Shown here piece after piece: positions 23,683 through 36,208 of a DNA stretch of 64,000 nt. The notes under the pieces are model-generated. The model saw only the letters and a list, made by a program, of their open reading frames with translations, was not told where the DNA came from and searched no databases. Position 1 is the stretch's first letter. Each line of letters starts with the position of its first letter. Source of the stretch: Sthenelais limicola (taxonomy: Eukaryota > Annelida > Polychaeta > Phyllodocida > Sigalionidae); NCBI GenBank assembly GCA_942159475.1, contig OW804097.1:11409172-11473171 (forward strand), written 5' to 3'. Position numbers and translations under genes: made by a program.

Positions 23683-26600
23683 TCATACATTTTCTTCATC
23701 ATCCGTATTCGCATCATCAGTATCCACATCAGAAATACTAGATTCTGATAAGTACAAACGAAGATTGTTAAACTGTTCAACAAAATCTATTTCTTCTGTT
23801 GCCACCCTAGCCAAATATTTGGTGTCATGGTCCGTGTCAAAAGCGTTCATTCGGACAAAGCGTCTCATGCAGGAAACAATTTTTTGTTGAGCTTTTTCGT
23901 TGTCAATAATTTTTTCTATCATGAACGCTCTTGCTGCAGCAGTACAATCATCACGGTCTATCTGGCTCGAGAGTAGACGATGGCTTTCCCTGTAGAATTC
24001 AAGTATAGCCTGAAATTCAATGTCCAGAGCAGCCATCTCTTCATTGCAGCGGTCGATACGATTGGAGGCAACAACAAATTCTTTCATCAGATTGTACGGT
24101 ATTCCCATACCATCAGGTTGGTTGAGGCCCCGGTATATACGTGCGTCGGTTTCCTTAACTTGATCAAAAGTGATTACAGAGTGCGAATTCACGCTGTTAT
24201 ACTGTTTTACCAGGCGGTGGAGCCGGTCATTTACCGATTTTAACGACTTGGATACACGTTTCGCAGCATCGCTCCCGCCTGGAATAGATTTAAATAGTAT
24301 GAAATAATATGATTCAATAGGAATAGGCAGACATAAACGAAGACCAATATACGATATATTTAGAGGGGGATGTACGATCACGAGGGAAATGGTGATAAAA
24401 TGTAACGATATAGTAGCAAATTAATTACTAAATGGAAAGACCAAAATGAATAATGAAAGGGTAGGTTGGAAGCAACGTTATTGTAAAGAAAAGAAATGGC
24501 ACGAGTGCATGTAATAGAGCAAAAAAATGAGTTAAATATAAATAATAATGGACGAAATGTAATTAATTGTCATGATTCGGATGTGTTTCTGTGTGGAAAA
24601 AATTAGGATGTGATTAAATAATGGAGTTGATAAGTAAAGGCAAGGAGTATAACGAGTTAGATAGCAATATAATGTAATTTTTAATGATGACGTTATTGCA
24701 ACAAAATATAAATTGTCAACATGAATGTAGAGACAAGGAAGTGTTTTAGTTAAAAAGTATAGAGACTAGTCGATTCATCCAGCTAATATATTAATGGGAT
24801 TGCTTACATTTAGTGAGTAATAATAGGTATGGAGTGAGTATTATAATTTCATACGTACTGGGGCCTTTCTGTACAGCGCCTTTTTTGATCAGTATGTGGT
24901 GCCGTCGCTCTACTGCCTCACGATGTAGTTTTCTAAGACAGTCACTATTCGTCTTGTTAGTGGCACTGCGAGAGTGTTCGAGGAAATCGTCATCTGTCGC
25001 CAACCATCGGGTGATTTTGCGTTTCCGCTCAATTGCAGCCAGTTGATTGGCGATACTAGAGAAAAGACAAAGAGCAAATATATCATAAATATGGTTGTTA
25101 TAGGATTGCAGGAAGTAATCGTAATTAGGAATGAATGGGTGCAGAACGAACCTGTCATAATCAACTTGTCTTTCAATATCGTCTGCTGTCAACGCTGGAC
25201 TAACGAGTTGCTGACTGGAAAATAGGATGTTTTTTTTTATTTAGTAGCATAGACGTATGTAATATATATTACGTCAGATGAAAAGGGATGACAAACAAAA
25301 ATTAGTTAAAAATGATTAAATAGTTATTCAAAAAGCAATAGACGTATGTAATATATATTACGTCAGATGAAAAGGGATGACAAAGAAAAATTAGATAAAG
25401 AGGATTAAATAATTATTCAAAAATCCATAGAAAGATTAATAGGAAAAAATAAATATGGACATTTGGCTAAAGAAGTTACTGATAAATGGTGACTATTCAA
25501 TTTAGCAATTATGTTATATTCGAAATAGGGCATATTGTGCTTTATAATCTTACCGCAAGAAGTAGTATCTGGTGAGCAAAAGTGCGTACTTCTCTTGCCA
25601 AGTCTTCCCTATAGTGAAATGAATAAAAATATGGCAAGTTGGCTGGAGAAAATGATATTACTATTTAAATAAAGTAAAATTGAATAATTCAATGATAATT
25701 GAGGGATGAAAGCAAAATTTTTAGAATTCATTTTCTTTTCTGTGATTGGCAGTGAGTATATCAGTTTGGTAGATGTGGTGTCCATTTTTTAATGGCACAA
25801 TTTAAATAAATAATTAATGTGCAGAGAGTAAATTAACTAAGTAGTTATTAAATACGTGTTAAAACTAACATGTAGACTTGTTTCGGGAGGTGTTCAGGTT
25901 AGTCAGGAGGTCTGCTGTCCATGTCTTAATTGTTTCGTCAGTAATGACAAAACCTGCATCTGCAATATTGATATAAATCAATTAGAGAGGCAACATATAA
26001 TAATATATGTTAAAAATGACGCCAAACACATAAGTGCATTGTACTTTGTTATTTGTGAATGATAAGATAGCAATATAATTTGGATGAAATAAGAATTTTA
26101 TCGTGGGAAAGACATATAATATGGTAGATTTAAATGTAAGAGAATAAAGTAAATGTAAAAGGTAATGTAATATAAAATATTTAGACATAGTGGAAATGTC
26201 TAGTCGATGCACTGTCTATGATTAGTGAGAATAATTGTGTACAGGTGTTGGTAGAGTAGAGAAGTGAGCTTGCGCCCAGATAATGTAGGTGCATAAAGGT
26301 GGCCGACAGTTGGCGAAGGCTATGAAGCCCGATTTCGTTGTTGATATGGGCGAAAGAGGCCCACTTGTTCCGAAGATGTATAGCAGTAGAATAGAAAAGG
26401 CCTCGGAAGGAGACACATCAGAGAGAAGTTGCGTAGGAGACAGAACAGACCCAGAGGAAGTAATGACATTTAGTGATAGATGGGTTGCTCGTTGATGACA
26501 CACGATTGAATATGTCCCGATTCATTTGCCACAAGTGTAAGTCAACTAATAAAGGTGGGCCTAGGCGGCGCCTCTCCTCAGAGCGTGAGTTATTTGAGTA

Positions 26601-27744
26601 GGTCGAAGACTCAATTTATATAAAGATGGCGCCCTGCCACAAAGTTAGGACAGTGCGAGAAGAGAGGCGCAACGGATGGGAATTGAGGGTTTGTGGCACG
26701 TGTCTTGGAAGAGTAGTAGCACAAGTAAGTTGGAAGCGCGCACAATTTATAGTCAGGTAGGCTTACAGTAAAAGAAAGAGAGTTGATTATAATAGAAAGT
26801 AATATATACATATGTGAAGGCGCTCAGACGTTTTTAAATGGGATGTAGAAGACTAGAGACGAGCGAGGGCTCTGAGTTTAGCGTTTGTGGCCCGTGTCTG
26901 GTAAGAGAAGTTGCACAAGTAATGTGGAAGCGTGCACAATTTATCATAGCGTATCGTTATAGTCATAGAAATGGCCCTACGATAATATGAAGTAATGTAG
27001 TAGATAGAGTAAATGATGTGACAAAATTATACATACGTTCTAGTGCTAATTTAGCTATGCTCCGCTCAGCCAAAAATTTAGTCTGGACAGCGACTGCACT
27101 TTCCATTTTAGACGTCATCCGTTTTGCTTGTAAATAGATTAGAAGAAATAAACAATTGAGTCAAATATTGAGACGTGCAAACGCTCCGATGCTAAAATGG
27201 GATGTTTTAGTACTAGATGGCTCAAATTGGAGGGAAGAAGATTGCTACATTATAAAAAGTTCGAAATTAGTAATAATGTTGTATCTCTATATTATGTCGT
27301 TAATATAGTTTGGTATATTTATATATCGCTCTCACATAAGGAAGGATCGCCATCACACAAATGGCATCCGCGTATGAATCAATGTGAACTAAGTACAAAA
27401 CAAAATAATGAAAATGGGAAAGATTGATTATGCAATTAGATAAAATTTAGATAATACATACCAAAGTTCGCAATTTTTTTCCCGTCGTAGTGCAAGAGTG
27501 CTTGTACTAACAAATCTCGTCGATTAGATGCAGTCATCTCTTTTGTTATGTAGCACAGTTTCCCCAAGTAGCTCCACAATCTTTCAATATTCTCCCCGTC
27601 CGCATTTCGGTATGTTTGTAGGAGTCGGGGGTTATACTGCACCTACACAATGTAATGATGGAAAAATTTTAGGTGGAATGTGCAATGGTTTGGGTTTCGG
27701 TTATGTTGATATGGAATTAGGGACGAAATAGACATATAGAAATA

Positions 27745-27788
<44 letters not shown>

Positions 27789-30700
27789 AAACAAAAATGC
27801 CATTTAACATTCAAATTTATTACAAATAGTCAATAATTTGATTGTATTAGAATTAATATTACCTGACACTTCGCCTCATGTGCATAGCCATGCATAACCG
27901 GAACTGCCAGGGTCAGTTTGTCACTATAAAGACCTATTCGCTGGGGGAAAAAAAAAGTTATGGTTTAATTTATGACGAATGAAAAATGACTTTAACATTG
28001 ACAATGAGTAGAGGAAATTAGTGAGTCAAATTGAATTTTCAGAATGAGTATGTATGTATGTATGTATGTGTCAATTTAATTTGATAAAGAGTTAGTTGGA
28101 CTAGGAAAAAGGGGAGAAGATAGGGTTAGCATTATGTTTAAATCGTTAGGTCAAACATAAGTGTCTCAACTATTCAACATATGGCTGAGCGATTTAGAGT
28201 GTGAATTTAGTATAATATTAAATAAAAGTTGTTTCATAAATACCTTCAAATAAGTCTCCAACTTGCAGGCAATATCATAACTGATATTGAGGGGAGCACC
28301 CAGTTCAAGAGATTTAGCAATAACCGATGCTGCATAGCCAAATCTAAAATGAGAAAATATTGTATAAAATATCTGATGAACATTTATAACGATTATTTGT
28401 AAATGATTACATATTGAAAAGGGATATAGAAATGATAGATAATTTAGTTGATTTAATTACGTGCAAGGGACGAAGTAATGGCTCGGGATGGTAATAGGCC
28501 AAAAAAGTTATTTTCGTTATGGATTTTGTAGCAGATTCCTGTTGATAATATGCTATATTATGATATCGAAAAAGTTCTCCATGGGATTCGAGCCAGATTT
28601 TTCGTAATTGGGCATTTTTTGTGAGAGTGCAAAGCCTATGGAGCGAAGGGTGTGGGTTCATTTTAATAGAAGTTCATTTATTTGATGAATGTTGAAACAT
28701 ACTTCTCGCCAGAGTCCATGTCAATGAATAAGTATGGATAGTCATGGATGCAAACTGAGCCGAAAATTCCTGTCACATCCAACTTCGCAGTCCGGAATGA
28801 CGCCCTTTTCTGGTCACCGGCACGGAAGTCGTGGCATTCCTAGAGGAAGGAGTTGAGGTTAGGAGGGTTGAATTATTTGATCAGGGGCATGTTGAAAATA
28901 TGCACATTGCAGTACGATTTGTTTGACAGTGAGTGCGAATTAATTAATGGTCTGGTTCGCGCTGCACCAGGTGGACATGGGTCATTCTGGTGTGTCCGAT
29001 AAGAGAAGGAGAGGAAAAAAGTTGTTGAGGCATTGTGTTAAAGGAAGAAGGTGAAGATTGTGTAAATATTGGTTGTATTTGATTAAGTTTGTTGTCAATG
29101 GATTGGTCCCATCCAGCCAAATGGAATGGGTATTTGTTTTAATGAGTGGCATCAAGTCAGATGGAGGGAAACAAAATAAGGTGATTTGTTCATTGAACGC
29201 TTGTTTAACAGCTATGTCAGCAAAATCATTCGATTGAATGTTGACATGCGGACAAAAAAAAACAGATGTGGCTATATAAACAATGGGGAAGGGAAGAAAA
29301 TTTTTTTCTCACATTGTTCAAATCGGGATTAGTCACAGGAGGGGGGGTGAAGTAATCATCCATGTCCGATTTTTCAATGAAAAAAGTGTCGGAGTGAAGG
29401 GGGGGATGATGACTTCGGCCAGAGGATTTCTTGCGGACCAACCGAAAGTTTCCATCCAAGCTGTAGTGGCGAGGTAAGGAGTCCTCCGTCTGCAAAAGGA
29501 TATTGAAAATAATTTTGTTTAAAGATAATGAATAATTAGGGCAATTATCCGTAAGTAACAACATTAAATTATAGGAAGGTCTGACTGGGAACTAGCTATT
29601 GAAAATATGAAGTGACGAAATATGTAATTAATCCAATTATGATCAAAAATTATTTGATAATAGAGAGTGAAGATAGTGAAGATAAATAAATATTTTTTGG
29701 GGCAATGTATATGAAATAATAAAATTGTGAATGTATGTTAATTCAATATCAATAGGTAATATAGACAATACCTTAATACATATTGGACAAAGAGATCCAT
29801 CCGGATATTGGGGAACTAATTTTTTCATATGGGCGAGATCGTGGTAGAATTTACGATGTCGTCCAGCACACTCATTTACTAGAATTCTATACAAATCGAC
29901 CTGAAATAGTAAAAGTAACGTTTTCTGTACATGACCAATTTTTTTCTTTCGGGGAAATAAAGAAAATTATTTCAAAATATATTAATAATGATATGCAATT
30001 AGTAAAGTATGTAAAGACATTATGTTAAGGGCAATTTTGTATAAACTATTTCATTATTTAAGGAATGATAATTGAGAGAATGAGAGGAGTATATATATTA
30101 AAGGTGTATTACTTGTGGTGCATACGAAGGTATGTAGGCAAGGCTGGTTTCGATGCTTGCACAAAAAGATTGTAATGACATTGTCCCCTCAAGCATGAAT
30201 GCCCTGGCTTGGGACATAAGGTCAAGATGTATAGCTGTTGTAGGTTTCTCGGGTGTGCCAGGCCAAAACCCATGCAAAATGAGTGCTTCACTCAAGTTAC
30301 GACAGGTGCAAACGTTAATTACTACTTGATGTTGACGGCCTGCAAAAATATGTTTAATATACAATTTAATATACAATTTGTGACAGTGCTGAAGGAAAAG
30401 GCATAATGATGGCTGTCAAGTGTGTTGCCGATGCAGATGAAAAATGATGGATAATCTTTATTGATTACAAATGTGTCATGCAGGCTGTTGCAGATTAAAA
30501 AAGTGAATATCAAAAAGTTATGTACATTATATACAATAATTTATATATTATGAATGGAGGGATATGATAGATCATACCTTTGCTGTCAATAAGGACAAGT
30601 GGGTAGCGTATGATTTTGGAGTTGTCGTCGCATTGATGTGGGGTGGAAGGCAGCTCTTTCTCCCAGTGGAATGGGACGAAAACTTCACCCTTAATAATTA

Positions 30701-32109
30701 GACGATAAAAATAAACGTTATTGAAGCGATTATAGTGTCTGATTGTACTGAATAAGAAAAGTGATTGTTTAAATAAATATTATAAATAAAATGGATAGTT
30801 TAATTTTGGGAGTAAAATAAATAACAATATTAAAATGAAAATACATACGGTCCAGCGCTGTGGCACATGTAGTACACATCGCTTGTGCACATTAAGTGCG
30901 CATTCGCAGCAGTAGTATGTTTGTGGCCCACAGTCGGTACATAGAATTATGTTGGGATCGTGTTTGGTGCAAATTGAGCAGACTAAATGGACGGGCGCTT
31001 TTGACATGATGTGTTCGGCCATGAGAGGGAGTTCGAATAAGTCCCATGCATTGCTCAATTTGTTACGGCGAGTGGCATATGTCCGAGCTGAAATAGAAGT
31101 AGAGAAAATGGACAATGTTAATGTAAATGTAGGTAGATATTGGTTGGTTGTTTTGTTGTGCTTTTGTTGAACGTCGGGAGATGTGGTCACAGTAGTGAGG
31201 GTATATGTCTCCAAGGACAAGTGCTTACGAATGGCTCATGCATGTTGTCCATAGATTGGCTGACTAATTTTGCAATTTTGATATATTGCGATATGGTGAA
31301 AATGATTTGATAAGTTTGAACATGTTATTTAACATATTATGACAAGATTGGAATAATATAGAAATTACAAATATTTATGACAATTTGAGAGGATTAATAG
31401 TCAGCTGAATATATCAGGTTCATATTAGTCGTTTGACAATGCGAAAGTACAATATGAAAGGTAAAGAGTAGGGTATTCACACAAAATGCATAGGATATAA
31501 ATATCATAAGTAAAGTCGCCACAAAATGGAGAGAAAATAAGGTGGGTGTTAAATATAATGTCGTTGTTTGGACAAAGGGAAGTGATATTAACTGAAGTCA
31601 AAATTGGATATATGAATATTGGCTGTATGAGAGGGTATATATATGGCAGATTTTTGCAGGTTAAATAAATGTTACTCACAGGCTCGTGATGGTGGGGAAG
31701 GATGTTCATGTAGTAGTCCAATAGGCTCGTCAGCTGGAAGTGGTGGGTCAAATTGAACAAGGGGCCGATCAGCAGAATGTTGTATGGCGAGATGTTCCTC
31801 ATCGGGCACTTCAACGGAGTATGGCTGGGTCGTTGATAAGCCATTATTGAAAAAGGTAGCAGTACCAGAAATGAGTCGCTTTATCTGTTTTGGTTTGTCA
31901 TTGGGTTTGGCCGTTAATTCGACATTATTGCGTGATAAGTCAATGTAAGAAGTTTCTTTTTGGCCAGTATGAACATCGAAATAGTCGACTTTCTCCAAAT
32001 TGGCAGAAGGATATTCTCGCTCAATTTGCCTCCCTTCTCCAGTTCCAAAAAAATGGAAATTAGAGACAATGCGACCACGTCCTCGGCGAGGTTTCTTGAC
32101 TTTAGGCAT
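23683..32109 (-). CDS. KDZ-superfamily transposase, 16 exons, apparently intact
   Basis: Exons 5'->3': 32109-31680, 31087-30849, 30689-30578, 30339-30113, 29900-29772, 29489-29313, 28839-28703, 28343-28244, 27940-27863, 27642-27462, 27126-27037, 25959-25870, 25608-25554, 25214-25152, 25055-24859, 24278-23683. All introns GT-AG; 2901 nt with no stop, about 966 residues. Basic N-terminus (KPRRGRGR). Residues 180-217 form the Cys/His cluster seen next to KDZ transposases (CSIC, CTDC, CCEC, H211, LHVPQRW). FWPGTPEKPTTA at about 285 matches the family's 'P.TP..P.TA' block. Catalytic-core candidates: D391 (LDGNFRL), D507 (SYDIACK), H534/H538, and E560 or E563 (DGENIERLWS). C-terminus: helical, ending acidic. 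Expected role: cut-and-paste transposition in the nucleus. Least certain junctions: exons 12-13 (GTTAGT donor) and 15-16. Confidence 0.92.
25246..25430. repeat. Two tandem units of about 96 bp in a transposase intron
   Basis: The segment containing AGACGTATGTAATATATATT and AGATGAAAAGGGATGACAAA occurs twice back to back. It lies between transposase exons 13 and 14. Confidence 0.85.
26630..26970. repeat. Diverged tandem duplication in the largest transposase intron
   Basis: Two neighbouring segments share GTTTGTGG, then CGTGTCT, then TGCACAA or AGCACAA, then TGGAAGCG followed by GCACAATTTAT. They sit inside the intron between exons 11 and 12 (about 1.08 kb), which also holds a GC-richer open stretch at 26220-26500 with no recognised domain. 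This intron has probably taken an insertion. Confidence 0.6.
27747..27784. repeat. (GA)n microsatellite
   Basis: Perfect GA dinucleotide run of about 38 bases in the transposase intron between exons 9 and 10. Confidence 0.95.
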
Positions 32110-33320
32110 TTCGGGATAGTGTAGAAGTTGTATTAGAAGAAATAGAAGTAAAAGTGTCTGTCGTTGGGAAAAAGTGATGAATGATCAATTTGTGCCTCGT
32201 TGCGGTAGAGAATGAATTATGGCGTGTAGTTAGGCAAATGGTATGATCCTGGATATAAAAAGAAATAGATCAGTGGTCAAACTACGGAAAGGAAGTAGGT
32301 TGCCCATAGGGCCAAATTATATAACAAATCAGCTTGCACGCCACAATTTCATGTTTCCAAAAATATTTAATATCGTAGAGTTGTGTCTAAGATTGTGGCG
32401 AAGGTAAATGAAAATTATAAATGTTATATTTATTCATTTGTACATTGCTTAAGTAATTGTGATAATGGACAAGTTGATTCAATTGAGGGAAAATGAACAA
32501 AAATTATAGAGGAATGATTGCGATTAGGAAGGAAAATGTTTGTAGTCATTATTATGAGTATTGATAAAGGTGAGAGTTTTAGGACTAAGCAGTGGGAAAG
32601 GATGCAGGGGGAGAGAGGGAGAGGGAGAGGGAAAGAAGAAAAGACAAAAATGCCTTTAATGCCCATTTATTTTTATATTTAAAAGAAACGTTGTGAGAGA
32701 ATTTATACTGTTTTAAGTTGCCGTGTGTTGGTAGTCGTAAGTGTGGACGATTAGAGGAGGAATGGTAGTCGTCCACAGCAAAATGTACTCATTATTTAAG
32801 AGTAAAAAGGCGTTAAGATAATGCCTGTATGTAGGAATATTAAAAAATGGAAAAGTGCATGGTTTTGTTGTCTTGGGTCAGATAGTGTATATTTATAATG
32901 TTTAATTTTTGCGGTTGACAGGGGCGAAACAAATGAAAAATTAAACGTTAGAAAGAAGCAAAATAGACTTGTTATAAATAAAAAAGAACAATTTAACAAT
33001 AAAAGTCTAAATATAACTAAAATGTTAGATGGTCGTAGCGACGCTGACTGTAGTTAAAAGAGGGAATAAGGTGATTGAAAATAAATTAAGTTAGCAGATG
33101 CTACAATATAAGGTTACGCTCATTGCTGTGTAGAAAGAAGTAGTAAGAGAAATTAATAGTAAAAATAATCTTAAAGATAAGATTCATTTAATAAATAAAG
33201 GGGGTAGTCGAATGTCCTGATTAAAATAGAGTACTAAAAGTGATTAGTAAAGATAGGTAAGCCACGCCCACATGATATGGGCCCGCGGTAAATTTTAAGA
33301 TTGCGCCAACGAAAAAGAAA

Positions 33321-33889
33321 ATGGCGTACAGGCGATTCATGCAGCAAGAAAACGTAGACATATGCGTGAATGTAAGTGAGTCAAAAGTTGAGGAAGTACT
33401 GAAAGAGTGCCAGAGCGAAATAGATAGGAAAGAGAAAAAAATCAACCGGCTCCAAAACGATTTGGAAGAGTTGAGAAGAGATCGAAGGTAAATGGAATTA
33501 TAAGTTTGTTTCGTGTGTGGATGGGGTTCGGGATATAGTGGGTAGAGGGTAGAGAATATCTTTGAGAATTGAAAGAAAAGAGAATGAAAGGAATGAGTTG
33601 GCAAATATTGTTGATGAGGTGAAAAGAGATGAAAGGTAAATGAAATCATAGGTTAGTTTCGGGAGATAGTTGGATTAATTTCACAAAGGGCAATCAGTCT
33701 GCCGCCCGGAGAGAGAGGCATGGGAGAAAGATATTCAAGGAGCATGCCGACGACCTCGGGAGGACACTGGTCACCGAAACAAGACACCTGGATCACGCCC
33801 AAAAGAACGGACCAAAAACATTAGCCAGACCACCCAATCTTGTCACGCCATCTTATCAGCGACTCGTGCTCTATACAAAAGAATATTAA
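33321..33889 (+). CDS. Coiled-coil/basic small protein, divergent from the transposase
   Basis: Exon 1, 33321-33487, starts at ATG with AAA before and G after, and ends at a GTAAAT donor. It encodes a charged heptad-like coiled coil (VEEVLKECQSEIDRKEKK, then INRLQNDLEELRRDR). The last exon, 33670-33889, encodes a basic stretch (AARRERHGRKIFKEHADD) ending LVLYTKEY and TAA. Exon 1 joined directly to the last exon is in frame (387 nt, 128 residues). A middle exon, 33555-33635, is also in frame and coiled-coil-like, but would leave a 34-nt intron, so it is doubtful. Its end resembles the end of exon 1, suggesting an old exon duplication. The start lies 1.2 kb from the transposase ATG on the opposite strand, consistent with a shared promoter region. 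No family recognised. A diverged copy of exon 1 recurs in the array at the left edge. Confidence 0.5.
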
Positions 33890-34339
33890 ATTTTGCATCA
33901 TTTCAAATGGTGCTTTATTGTTGAATTAAAAAAATATGGCTTGGATAATTGTATTTGGATGTGGTTATCCGGTGGGGAAAAAAAGTTTGGAAGATGATAT
34001 TGAGAAAGATAAAATGATTTTTTTTTCGTACATATGTAGTGACTGATGGGTTGCCTAATGGACTGTCCGGAGGCCAGGGAGAAGAAGTTTAAAGTGGTGG
34101 GCAACGAGAAGTTGCAAAGCAAAAGCGAAGTGGGAAAGGAACAAATTTGTGGCATTTTGTGTGTATGATATTAAGGGGATTATATTTTTTTATTTATTCA
34201 TGACATTGTTTTGCTGGTTCAAATCATGTTGTCAGATGTATTGATTAGATCTTATCGTTTATAAGTATGAGGTCAAAAATAAAGTATTTATTAGTTATTC
34301 CGATGAAGAGTTTCGTACATTTGGCTTTGTCAGATTTGT

Positions 34340-35290
34340 CATGGATCACTGAATCAAAAGCCTTTGAGAAGTCAATATATATTGCTACAGAGAAATTTTT
34401 AGCATGTGATGCCATATTAAGATCGGAGATATAATTATATAAAGCCTCAGTGGTCGAGTGGCCAGCTTGAAACCCCAATTGGCTTGTACTAATAAATACG
34501 ATTAGTTGCTAAATAGTCAATCAGTTTATGTGTTATAATACGTTCCAAAAGTTTGCCACCAACATGGGTAAGAGAAATAGGCCGAACATCACTAGGAGAT
34601 TTTGGAATATTTATCTTGGGGATCGGGCATACCACAGCAGATTTCCAAGCGTCAGGAAATATACCAGACATAATTGACATTTTGTAAAGATGGAGCACAT
34701 GTTTCGATAAAATAGTGAAAACATCCTTATATAGACGACTATTCAGGTTAATGCATCATGAATTCTTTTTGGTATCAATACCATTAATTAATTCCAATAG
34801 ATCAGCTTCAGCAATATTTACATCAGACCAATTATACATGTTACGTTCTCGAATTGTATCTCGAGCCGGAGTGTTTCCTAGCTTACCATTTATCTTACTA
34901 CCAACAGTGCAGAAGTGATCGTTTAAACCGTTTACTAAATCCATTTTTTCAACCATAGTATCTTCAATTAAAAGGGTTGATATATCCCCGCTCGAGTTAC
35001 GTTCAATGTCATTAATTACAGACCAAAATTTTTTAGAGTCTCTTTTATGTGTAAACAACATTTGCTTAAAGTAATCAGACTTAGCGACAGCAATTGCTCG
35101 GTTACATGCGTTTCTGGCAGCTCTAGCTGCTCTTAGGTCATCTGGATTCTTAGTCCTATTGGCTTTTTTAAAAAACTTATCGCGGTTTTTACCCAGGGTA
35201 ACAAGAGCTGGAGTGTAATATGGAGGGTTCACTCTTTTGGCCTTGAAGATTTTGTAGGGCGCAAGTTTATCTGCACATTTGATTACTCTG
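34340..35290 (-). pseudogene. Internal fragment of a LINE ORF2, lacking its 3' part
   Basis: Reading leftwards, the translation gives the linker upstream of RT (DKLAPYKIFKAKR, PPYYTPALVTLGKNRDKF), then RT block 1-2 features (GIFPDAWKSAVVCPIPK, DVRPISLTHVGGKLLERI), then GFQAGHSTTEAL and YIDFSKAFDSV (motif A). It then stops abruptly: there is no FADD box, thumb or tail. A frame break separates the first two pieces near 34750 and a stop follows LATNRIY. Loss of the 3' half is unusual because LINE copies normally lose the 5' end, so deletion or a later rearrangement is likely. Jockey/CR1-type affinity is a guess. Confidence 0.75.
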
Positions 35291-35503
35291 TCATGGTCTT
35301 AACTTAATAGTACCGGTAGTGTATCCCAACCCATGATGCATGGTGTCTTACATTTGTATTTGGAGTGGAGATAAAGTCATTTTGCAGGGAAAAGTTATTG
35401 GGTATGGGAGGTCAAAAGTTAACAAAGGCACATTTTAGTTTAAAATTGAATGATCGAAATGGACAAAAATAATCAGACAATAGGATGGAAATGGTGAAGA
35501 ATG

Positions 35504-35570
35504 GGGTAGAAAGATATTTTGTGGGCACATCATATTAAATATGATGTGCCCACAAAATATCTTTCTACCC
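35504..35570. repeat. Perfect palindrome, 33-bp arms, 1-bp loop
   Basis: Left arm 35504-35536 begins GGGTAGAAAGATATTTTG and right arm 35538-35570 is its exact reverse complement, with a single A at 35537. It would form a cruciform or a strong RNA hairpin. No similar copy was noticed elsewhere in the window. Confidence 0.95.
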
Positions 35571-36208
35571 GATCTAATTTTATTAGGAAATAAGGTCATC
35601 TATGTACTACCCCAAAAAAAATAAAGATAAATATAGACAAAGGGAAAAAAGATAAGTAAAAGAAAAATTATGAACGGTTAAAGGTGATAATGAATTTTAG
35701 TGGCTGAGCAATGTAAAGATTTTATTAATAATGATGGGCTGTCACTAGCCATTCGCCACATCGCCAATGGCGAAACGAAAATCACTTTGGAGAAACAAAT
35801 TTCAATTTGGAAATTTGGGTTTAGCCACAGTGGCGAAAACAATATATATCTAATAAAAGAATATGTTTAATCATTTCATTACTCTCGTGTGGTTTCTGTC
35901 TTACGGCCAATACCATGTGAGTGATCGGGAGTCAAATGAAAAAGGACAAATATAGATATAGAAAATATCTAATATCTAATTAATAGTTTGTTGTGGATCT
36001 TTTCACTGATGGTGAATGTAGCAAAAAGTTGTTAATTATATTAGTTGATTTTGGGAGCGCGGTGATGGTTTGTTTGTGGCGAAAAGAAAGTCAGTGTGGC
36101 GATAATCTTTGTTTGGAATTTCGCGACAGTGGCTAAAAGCAAAAAAATCATAGCGCGAGCCCACTTAATAATGTCATTATTGAATTTATGTTATAGAAAG
36201 TTGACAGG

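Larger units (their letters stand above)
11400..33900. mobile_element. KDZ-type DNA transposon neighbourhood, ends not found
   Basis: The span contains an apparently intact KDZ transposase (minus), a convergent HMG/chromodomain gene (plus), a short candidate gene between them, and a divergent coiled-coil gene. All are compact multi-exon genes in AT-rich DNA with tandem arrays in the gaps. Sequence shared between the genes here and the array at 1-3800 suggests the element, or a relative of it, extends to the left. I searched by eye for terminal inverted repeats and target-site duplications at both sides and could not fix them, so these coordinates mark the gene-bearing core only. Whether all four genes travel together is inference. 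Confidence 0.6.

Noticed and set aside
26222..26503. 93-codon minus-strand frame in the largest transposase intron
   Set aside because: Not joinable in phase to the flanking exons and without a recognisable domain; probably part of an inserted repeat.
31229..31263. Possible extra 35-nt exon in the first transposase intron
   Set aside because: It has AG and GT borders, but including it shifts the frame, whereas joining 31680 directly to 31087 is in phase.
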